33,053 nucleotides of DNA from the NCBI GenBank assembly GCA_001750925.1, contig MAXH01000246.1, forward strand, positions 1 through 33,053, in the 5' to 3' direction. The notes below the pieces were generated by a model. The model was not told the DNA's origin and searched no databases. It was given only the letters and a program-made list of their open reading frames with translations. This document shows positions 26,825 through 33,053 of the stretch, piece by piece. Origin of the DNA: Desulfobulbaceae bacterium S3730MH12 (GTDB lineage Bacteria > Desulfobacterota > Desulfobulbia > Desulfobulbales > Desulfocapsaceae). The first letter of the stretch is position 1. Each line of letters opens with the position of its first letter. Position numbers and translations under genes: made by a program.

Positions 26825-29005
26825 ATGAAAGCAAAAGATACCTTGCACACTTTGACAGCCGTCTGTGCTGTTGGTTTAGAGAGCCTTGTCAAAGAGGAGA
26901 TAGAGTCTTTTGGTGGCAGAGACATCTCCAGTGGCAGGGGCATTGTGTTCTGGCAGGGAGGGTTGGCAGCTGCTTATCGAGCATGTTTGTGGTCTCGCTT
27001 TTCCTCTAGAATCCTTTTACAGTTATCTGAGTTCCCGGTAAAAAATGAGGAAGAATTGTATCAGGACTGTTTGAAAGCGGACTGGTCCACCCATATGACG
27101 ATTGACACCACGTTTGCAGTGGACTGCACAATATCCGGTGAAAGCCCCATCAGCCATAGTCATTATGCGGCACTGAAGGTAAAAGATGCAGTTGTTGACT
27201 ATTTTAGAAACAGAGAGGGGGATCGTCCGTCGATTGACACATCAAAGCCTGGAATCAGGCTGCACCTCCACCTTGACAAAAAACAGGCAACACTTTTTCT
27301 GGACCTCTCCGGAGAAAGTCTGCACCGCAGGGGCTACAGGGTGTCTGGGGCGCGAGCTCCACTTAAAGAAACACTTGGCGCTGCAATCGTCGGCCTGAGC
27401 GGCTGGTTGAAGGGTGGGGCAGGGACACTGGTAGACCCCATGTGCGGTACAGGAACCATACTTATAGAAGCGGCGATGATGTATGGTGACTCTGCTCCCG
27501 GTTTATTTCGAAACTATTTTGGTTTTCTCGGTTGGCTGCAGCACGATACTCTTCTCTGGCAGGAGTTGATAGATGAGGCTGTTGCCCGGGAGAGTGCCGG
27601 GTTGGAAAAGGACTGGCCTGTCATGGTTGGGTATGATTGTGATCCTGTAGTTGTGAAGGGCGCAAGAAAGAATATCGAACGTGCAGGGCTTGAAGAGTTT
27701 ATCCGGATTAAACAGGCTGAGCTTGCTACCCTGCAGTCACCCACTGAAAAGGGTATGATATTATCCAATCTTCCTTACGGAGAGCGACTCTCGGAAGCTG
27801 AACAGGTATCCTATTTATACAGAGCATTCGGACGCATAAGCAGAGAAAGGTTTCCCGGCTGGAATATCGGGGTTTTTATTTCTAATCCGGATTTTACTGA
27901 TAGTTTTAATCTGGCCTGGAGAAACAGATACAAGCTTTTTAATGGTACTATACCCTGCAGGCTTCTCGTTGGACTTGTGGATGGAACAACAAAAGACTCC
28001 TTTCGATGGAAGAAACCGTCTGAAATGGGCATGGAGAGTGAGAGTGAATTTGGCAACAGGTTTAAAAAGAATCTGAAAAAATATATGGGGTGGGCGGAAA
28101 GAGAGGGTATCTCCTGTTTCAGAGTTTACGATAGAGATTTGCCTCATTATAATATCAGCGTTGATCTGTACGGAAAGTGGGTACACATTCATGAATACTC
28201 CCCTCCAAAATCAGTTGCCGGAGAGCTTGCCGCCCAAAGATTAAGGGATGCAGTCAGACAGATAAAAGAGATACTTGGAGTGCGTTCTAACCGGGTTTTT
28301 CTAAAAACAAGACAGAGGCAAAAAGGGAAAAATCAGTACCAGAAAAAGAACAGCCGAAAAAAACTGTATGAGGTGAAAGAGGGGAACTGTTATTATCTGG
28401 TGAACTTTACGGATTATCTTGACACTGGTCTATTTCTTGATCATCGTCCCTTAAGGCAGAGAATTTTTCAACAGGCAAAGGGCAAAAGGTTTCTCAATCT
28501 TTTTGGTTATACCGGCAGTGCAACAATTCAGGCTGCTGCGGGGGGTTGTGCAAGCAGTACAACAGTTGATCTTTCAGCCACTTATACAAGGTGGACAAAA
28601 ATGAATTTGGCGCTCAATGGTTTTGCTGAAGAAAAACATACCGTTGCACAGGGAGACTGTCTGGCATGGTTACGGGAGTGCCGGTCTGCTTTTGATATAA
28701 TTTTCGTCGATCCGCCAACTTTTTCAAACACAAAAAAAGAAAAACGGATTTTTGATATTCAAAAGGATCATGTTAAGCTTATCAGGCTTGCAATGGCACG
28801 TCTGGATAAGTCGGGAGTGCTGTTTTTTTCGACAAACTACAGGAAGTTTATACTTGATCCTCAACTGAAAGATTTTTTTATCGTGAAGGATATAAGCATA
28901 AAAACAATACCTTATGATTTTTCCAGAAATAAAAAGATACACAGGTGCTGGGAAATGAAAAGGGGGAAGGTTGAGACGCGGGAGGGGAGAAATGACGGAA
29001 ATTGA
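26825..29005 (+). CDS. rlmKL: Bifunctional 23S rRNA guanine methyltransferase RlmKL
   Basis: A fused enzyme that makes m2G2445 (N-terminal RlmL part) and m7G2069 (C-terminal RlmK part) in 23S rRNA. The start at 26825 gives 726 residues, near the 702 of E. coli, and its N-terminus (HTLTAVCAVGLESLVKEEIE) aligns with the family's; frames from 26678 or 26729 would add atypical sequence. A THUMP-type region is at about 45-160; the first methyltransferase has DPMCGTGT (204-211) and NLPYGER (315-321). The second has a SAM-binding LNLFGYTGSATIQAA and catalytic VDPPTFSN. It overlaps the kinase gene by 14 bases and begins a five-gene run. Confidence 0.95.
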   Translation: MKAKDTLHTLTAVCAVGLESLVKEEIESFGGRDISSGRGIVFWQGGLAAAYRACLWSRFSSRILLQLSEFPVKNEEELYQDCLKADWSTHMTIDTTFAVDCTISGESPISHSHYAALKVKDAVVDYFRNREGDRPSIDTSKPGIRLHLHLDKKQATLFLDLSGESLHRRGYRVSGARAPLKETLGAAIVGLSGWLKGGAGTLVDPMCGTGTILIEAAMMYGDSAPGLFRNYFGFLGWLQHDTLLWQELIDEAVARESAGLEKDWPVMVGYDCDPVVVKGARKNIERAGLEEFIRIKQAELATLQSPTEKGMILSNLPYGERLSEAEQVSYLYRAFGRISRERFPGWNIGVFISNPDFTDSFNLAWRNRYKLFNGTIPCRLLVGLVDGTTKDSFRWKKPSEMGMESESEFGNRFKKNLKKYMGWAEREGISCFRVYDRDLPHYNISVDLYGKWVHIHEYSPPKSVAGELAAQRLRDAVRQIKEILGVRSNRVFLKTRQRQKGKNQYQKKNSRKKLYEVKEGNCYYLVNFTDYLDTGLFLDHRPLRQRIFQQAKGKRFLNLFGYTGSATIQAAAGGCASSTTVDLSATYTRWTKMNLALNGFAEEKHTVAQGDCLAWLRECRSAFDIIFVDPPTFSNTKKEKRIFDIQKDHVKLIRLAMARLDKSGVLFFSTNYRKFILDPQLKDFFIVKDISIKTIPYDFSRNKKIHRCWEMKRGKVETREGRNDGN

Positions 29006-30659
29006 AAAACTGCAGCAGCAGGTAGAAGATCTCAAAACTCGGCTTGACGGGCAGAAAAAGACAAATGCCACACTGAAGAAGAGAGCTTTCAAAGCTTTGG
29101 TGAAGGGACGTTCTTTTGAGGCTCCAGAGGTGCAGGGGCAGATCCACACTGATCAATCGATTCATCTCAAAAATAATTTTCTTGAAAATGTGAGTCATGA
29201 GATACGCTCTTCTATGAATGGCATTGTTGGCATGACGAGCCTTGTTCTGGAAACAGATTTGACAGAAGAGCAGAGGGAATATCTGGAGATGATTGGTTCG
29301 TCGGTGGAGCGGTTGCTGGGGGTGGTGAACCAGGTTCTCGATTTTTCCAAGATAGAGTCGGGGCAACTTGATCTGAAAAAGGAAGATTTTAATTTAAAAG
29401 AGAGTCTGGATCATGATCTTTATCTGTTGCGATTGGCTTCTGAAAATAAAGGTCTTCAACTCCTCTATCATATAGATCCGGATGTGCCGGAGTATATCCA
29501 CGGAGATCCAGGGCGCCTGGTTCAAATTGTAACCAATCTGGTGGACAATGGCATCAAATTTACAACCGATGGATCAGTCTCAATAAAGATTGAAAATGAT
29601 GGTTATGATAACAGTAAAAATTTACTGCTGAAGTTTGTGGTTACCGATACCGGTTGTGGTATAGCTGAAAATATTCAAAAGGTGATATCCCATTATTTCA
29701 GGAGGAAAGAGGGAAATCATGCTCCTCAACCCCTTGTTGTAGGATCGACAGGTTTAGGGTTGACGGTTGTCTCCCAGCTTATAAAAATAATGGGGGGCAA
29801 CATCGGATTTGAGAGTAATTCCTCGGGATCCAGCTTCTGGTTTACTGTCCCGGTAAAAGAGGCGACTGATTTTTACACCGTCGAAGAGCAGGGAAGCAGG
29901 GTTCTTGAGAACATAAAAGAGAGAACTGCCTATGTACTCAAGGGGGTAAGGGTTCTGCTGGTCGAGGACGAGTATATAAGCAGGGTACTTATTGAAACAG
30001 TACTGAAACAGCTCGGTATGGATGTAACCTGCGTTGAAAGTGGTGAAAAAGCAGTGAAGGAGGGGTGCGGTGGGGATTATCAAGCTGTTCTGATGGATGT
30101 TCAGATGGAACAGACAGATGGCCTGGAGGCTACCAGAAAAATAAGAAAATATGAAAAGAAGATCGGTGGCCATATACCGGTGATAGCTTTAACGGCTCTG
30201 GTAATGCAGGGTGATCGTGAAAAATGCCTGCAAGCCGGTATGGATGATTATTTACCAAAACCGGTCGAAAGAGACCAACTCATTGATGTATTAACTAAAT
30301 ATCTTACCAGCAAGGCTCTTGTTGTTGTGAGTGAGGTAGATAATCAGCAGACTCTTGTTCGTACCCTGATAGAATCAGGTTGGCGGGTGACTATTGCAGA
30401 AACACGGCGGTCGGCCATGTATGAAGCATCTTTATCCTCTTTCGATCTCATCGTTCTTGATATAGCCATGCCTGATCTGGAAAGCCTTGAGGCTGTAAAA
30501 ATCATCAGAGAGTTGGAGGAGTACTCAGATCAACGGGCTGCAATAGTGGGCTTTGGGGATGAGGAAGATGGGGCAAAATGTCTGGAGCAGGGTGTTGATG
30601 GATATATCTATGGCCCTTTGACCGAAGGTAAAATCAGGAAACAGCTTGAGTTGGTTTAA
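28992..30659 (+). CDS. Cytosolic hybrid histidine kinase with two receiver domains
   Basis: A 555-residue hybrid kinase. A short coiled coil (5-33) is followed by HisKA with phospho-acceptor His69 (ENVSHEIRSS), a HATPase domain with N box VTNLVDNGIKF (180-190), G1 DTGCGI (219-224) and G2 GSTGLGL (251-257). Receiver 1 (318-440) is complete: acidic residues ED (325-326), Asp369 and Lys423. Receiver 2 (442-555) keeps Asp490 but lacks the conserved lysine (Gly541 in its place) and has SE instead of the acidic pair, so it is degenerate. There is no sensor domain and no membrane segment. The start has a strong GGGAGGGGAGA. It overlaps rlmKL by 14 bases and the next gene by one base. Confidence 0.93.
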   Translation: MTEIEKLQQQVEDLKTRLDGQKKTNATLKKRAFKALVKGRSFEAPEVQGQIHTDQSIHLKNNFLENVSHEIRSSMNGIVGMTSLVLETDLTEEQREYLEMIGSSVERLLGVVNQVLDFSKIESGQLDLKKEDFNLKESLDHDLYLLRLASENKGLQLLYHIDPDVPEYIHGDPGRLVQIVTNLVDNGIKFTTDGSVSIKIENDGYDNSKNLLLKFVVTDTGCGIAENIQKVISHYFRRKEGNHAPQPLVVGSTGLGLTVVSQLIKIMGGNIGFESNSSGSSFWFTVPVKEATDFYTVEEQGSRVLENIKERTAYVLKGVRVLLVEDEYISRVLIETVLKQLGMDVTCVESGEKAVKEGCGGDYQAVLMDVQMEQTDGLEATRKIRKYEKKIGGHIPVIALTALVMQGDREKCLQAGMDDYLPKPVERDQLIDVLTKYLTSKALVVVSEVDNQQTLVRTLIESGWRVTIAETRRSAMYEASLSSFDLIVLDIAMPDLESLEAVKIIRELEEYSDQRAAIVGFGDEEDGAKCLEQGVDGYIYGPLTEGKIRKQLELV

Positions 30660-31702
30660 TGATACACTATTCTCATGTCTGCCTTGATACCTTCGGGTAT
30701 CAACTACCCCCCAGGATAATTACATCAAATGAGATTGAACAGCGGTTATCTCCTTTATATGATCGCTTACACCTTCCGCCGGGCAGGCTTGAACTGATGA
30801 GCGGTATCAGGGAGAGGCGGCTGTGGACTGAAGGTACCAGGCCCAGCGAGGCCGCCACCAGGGCCGGTAAAAAAGTTCTCGCCAATGGAAATATAGATCC
30901 ACAGGATGTTGAATGTCTTATCTTTACATCAGTGTCACGGGATATGATGGAACCGGCAACAGCATCTTTTGTCCATAATAACCTTGGTTTGTCTTCCTCC
31001 TGTCTTATTTTTGATATCTCGAATGCCTGTCTTGGCTTTCTTGACGGGATGGTGGTGTTGGCCAATATGATTGAGCTGGGACAGGTGCAAAACGGCATGG
31101 TTGTCTCCGGGGAAACTGCAGAGGAGCTGCTTGAGTCGACCCTGGTTTCTTTGCTGGAGGATACAACATTTACCCGAAAAAGTATAAAACCTGCTTTTGC
31201 CTCATTGACGATAGGCTCCGGATCTATGGGGCTGTTTATGAGGAGGGCCGGAGAGAATGAAAAGAGGCCCCGCCTGGTTTGCGGCGCCTGGAAGGCAAAC
31301 ACCATTCACTCTGATCTCTGCCATGGCGGCCAGAATGGTCAGAACACGACCCTGATGGCTACAAATTCCGAGGAGCTTTTGTATCGTGGGGTTGAAACAG
31401 CGCTGTTGACCTGGAATGAATTTTCCACAAGTCCCGGCTGGGGCGGGGATGATGTCGACTATTTTTTTTGTCACCAGGTTGGCTCTGCCCATGCCAAGCT
31501 TCTTTTTGAGCAGTTGAACCTGGCAGCAGAAAAGAACTTTTCGACCCTGGAAACTCTCGGGAACGTAGGTTCTGTATCCGCGCCTGTTACCATGGCTATG
31601 GCAATTGAGCAGGGTGTGTTTCAACCCGGAAAGAAGGGAGCCCTGCTTGGCATCGGCAGCGGTATCAACTGTATGATGTTGGGGATTGAGTGGGCCGGAT
31701 GA
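30659..31702 (+). CDS. Beta-ketoacyl-ACP synthase III-like thiolase-fold enzyme
   Basis: A 347-residue member of the KAS III/OleA-type condensing family, which joins acyl-CoA with malonyl or another acyl thioester. The catalytic triad is visible: Cys124 (SNACLGFLDGM), His272 (FFCHQVGSAH) and Asn302 (LGNVGSVSAPV). It is not placed with other fatty-acid genes (no acpP, fabD, fabG), so it is more likely specialised than the housekeeping FabH, for example for an unusual lipid or signal molecule, but the substrate cannot be read from sequence. Start and preceding stop overlap (TAATG), and its stop overlaps the AMMECR1 gene by four bases, showing translational coupling with both. Confidence 0.85.
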   Translation: MIHYSHVCLDTFGYQLPPRIITSNEIEQRLSPLYDRLHLPPGRLELMSGIRERRLWTEGTRPSEAATRAGKKVLANGNIDPQDVECLIFTSVSRDMMEPATASFVHNNLGLSSSCLIFDISNACLGFLDGMVVLANMIELGQVQNGMVVSGETAEELLESTLVSLLEDTTFTRKSIKPAFASLTIGSGSMGLFMRRAGENEKRPRLVCGAWKANTIHSDLCHGGQNGQNTTLMATNSEELLYRGVETALLTWNEFSTSPGWGGDDVDYFFCHQVGSAHAKLLFEQLNLAAEKNFSTLETLGNVGSVSAPVTMAMAIEQGVFQPGKKGALLGIGSGINCMMLGIEWAG

Positions 31703-32271
31703 AAAAAGGATTGAGCAGCACTCAGAAGAATTTACTGCTGGAGCAAGCAAGAAAAACTATCTCCAACCGGTTGAATAAGAATGATGGTTTTCCGGATATA
31801 CCGGAAGATCCTGTCTTTCGGGAGAAAGTGGCAACCTTTGTAACACTGAAAATATCCGGCAGGTTAAGGGGGTGCATTGGTACTTTGGAGCCCGCCACTT
31901 CTCTATGGCAAAGTATCCATGATAACGCACTTAGTGCAGCTTTCAGCGACCACAGGTTTTCTCCCCTGAGTCACAAAGAGCTTGAAGCAGTAGAGATCGA
32001 TATATCTGTTCTCTCTTCTCCCTCCTCACTTGAATATGAGGATCCTGTTGATTTGTTGAAGAAATTGCAGCCCGGGGTTGATGGTGTTATTTTAAAGGAT
32101 GGTCGCCGGGGGGCAACGTTTCTTCCTCAGGTATGGAAACAACTGCCGTCGGCAGAGCTGTTTTTAGGTCAACTCTGTAAAAAGGCAGGCCTTGAAGAAA
32201 CGGCCTGGAGAGAGAAACAATTAGATATAAAAACCTACCAGGTGCTCTCTTTTCAAGAGGAAGGCCAGTGA
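31699..32271 (+). CDS. AMMECR1 domain protein
   Basis: A 190-residue AMMECR1-family protein. The hallmark LRGCIG lies at 56-61 (RLRGCIGTLEP), followed by the usual SAAFSDHRFSPLS, the ISVLSSP strand, GVDGVILKDGRRGATFLPQVW and LCKKAGL segments. In many bacteria AMMECR1 is fused or linked to a MEMO1-like protein and a radical SAM enzyme (AmmeMemoRadiSam); here neither is adjacent. Its biochemical function is unknown. The ATG at 31699 overlaps the previous stop by four bases; an in-frame GTG at 31690 is less likely. It shares four bases with the next start (GTGA). Confidence 0.88.
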   Translation: MKKGLSSTQKNLLLEQARKTISNRLNKNDGFPDIPEDPVFREKVATFVTLKISGRLRGCIGTLEPATSLWQSIHDNALSAAFSDHRFSPLSHKELEAVEIDISVLSSPSSLEYEDPVDLLKKLQPGVDGVILKDGRRGATFLPQVWKQLPSAELFLGQLCKKAGLEETAWREKQLDIKTYQVLSFQEEGQ

Positions 32272-32879
32272 AAGAAGTTGTACTGTCAGAAACAATGCTC
32301 CAGCAACTGCAGGAGATATACGAAAAATTGGAACGGGACTACGATGCGGTGGCTCGCCAATTGCATTTTTCCTGTGTCGGCTGCCCCGATAACTGCTGCG
32401 ATTCATATTTTCTTCACCACACCTATGCTGAATGGGCCTACCTCTGGCTCGGCTTTAAAGAACTTGACCCTGCAAAACAGAAGAAACTTCTGCAGAAATC
32501 TGAGGATTATATGAAGCAGTGCCAGGTGGCAGAAAGTGAAGGTCAACGACCGCAGTCAATGTGTCCTCTTAATGAGGAGGGACTCTGCATCCTCTATAAG
32601 CACCGTATGCTTGTCTGTCGCACCCATGGAGTTCCGGCATCCATGACAAGACCGGATGGACAGCCAATGCGGTTTCCCGGTTGTTTTCGCTGCCAGGAGA
32701 TAGTGAAGACGCAGTATGATACAATTAAGCCGTCTACAGTTGAAAGAACACCGCTGCTGCGACAACTTGTTTTACTGGAAAGTGAACTGCTTGACAACAA
32801 ACGTCATCTTATGCCCAAGGTAAAGATGACAATTGCCGAGATGCTTGTGAAGGGGCCGCCTTCTCTTCCTCCCTGCTGA
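32268..32879 (+). CDS. CxxCxxCC cysteine-cluster protein (YkgJ family)
   Basis: A 203-residue member of the YkgJ-like family thought to bind zinc or an iron-sulfur cluster. Cys36, Cys39, Cys43 and Cys44 form CxxCxxxCC, followed by Cys99 and Cys107 (MCPLNEEGLCILYKHRMLVC, with Cys117), RTHGVP, and Cys139/Cys142 in CFRC. The start is GTG at 32268, overlapping the AMMECR1 stop by four bases. Function unknown; some members are suggested in metal handling or maturation. It is the last gene of the overlapping run and no clear terminator follows. Confidence 0.85.
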   Translation: MKEVVLSETMLQQLQEIYEKLERDYDAVARQLHFSCVGCPDNCCDSYFLHHTYAEWAYLWLGFKELDPAKQKKLLQKSEDYMKQCQVAESEGQRPQSMCPLNEEGLCILYKHRMLVCRTHGVPASMTRPDGQPMRFPGCFRCQEIVKTQYDTIKPSTVERTPLLRQLVLLESELLDNKRHLMPKVKMTIAEMLVKGPPSLPPC

Positions 32880-33004
32880 ATTCACCCTGTCTGAGTCAGT
32901 AGTGTCCGGTTTAGAAAATTGCAATATGTATCGTACTGCCTTGTGGGTTGATTTATTCCGCTTTTTACTACAAATTTCTTGATTTTCAAACATTTTCATA
33001 TTCA

Positions 33005-33044
33005 ATTTTTATCATGCGAGCTTCTCGCAAAGACTGATAAAAAT
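33005..33044. repeat. Two-tier inverted repeat at the right edge
   Basis: ATTTTTATCA (33005-33014) and TGATAAAAAT (33035-33044) are perfect complements and enclose a second hairpin GCGAG/CTCGC (33016-33020 and 33024-33028). It could be a terminator, an operator or part of an element extending past the window. The rest of 32880-33053 holds no gene. Confidence 0.6.
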
Positions 33045-33053
33045 CAAACACGA

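Overview
The window looks like the chromosome of a free-living, Gram-negative, anaerobic sulfur-cycle bacterium, most likely in the Desulfobacterota (Desulfobulbales-like). This placement is inference. It rests on a Pal lipoprotein (outer membrane), a gyrase B with the long Gram-negative insertion, a parABS locus, dense two-component and sigma-54 regulators, and a TusA/DsrE/YedE sulfur-handling cluster. No complete insertion sequence, prophage or CRISPR array was seen.

Left part (1-8226). A tRNA-Glu with a perfect hairpin terminator faces nadB (minus strand). A perfect 16-bp parS palindrome lies just upstream of nadB, followed by an AT-rich gap and then parA and parB. Next come a secreted SH3-domain protein, two tRNA-Ser genes on the minus strand, an orphan NifA-like sigma-54 activator, and the overlapping pair queH and rdgB.

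Replication block (8228-15767). On the minus strand dnaN, gyrB, gyrA and gpsA form one run, without the dnaA and recF often found beside them. The AT-rich gap upstream of dnaN carries CTGTTAAC repeats and a TTA tract. With parS nearby and gene direction switching here, it is a candidate replication-origin region, although I see no consensus DnaA box.

Sulfur cluster (16958-19860). A minus-strand set of tusA, a dsrE-family gene and two very small genes is divergent from a YedE/YeeE-type sulfur transporter. This gene content matches what I recall being described as the 'YTD' cluster of sulfur-disproportionating bacteria. The divergent gap has a strong promoter for the tusA side and an 11-bp direct repeat spaced 105 bp apart.

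Right part (19892-33053). A histone-deacetylase-family gene is followed by a receiver/HD-GYP protein, gatC and gatA (gatB is absent here), hisC overlapping cmk, and pal on the minus strand. Then comes a tightly overlapping five-gene run: rlmKL, a cytosolic hybrid histidine kinase, a KAS III-like thiolase-fold enzyme, a stand-alone AMMECR1 protein and a CxxCxxCC cysteine-cluster protein. The overlaps suggest coupled expression of an odd gene mix that is worth study. The last 170 bases contain no gene but hold a strong two-tier inverted repeat.
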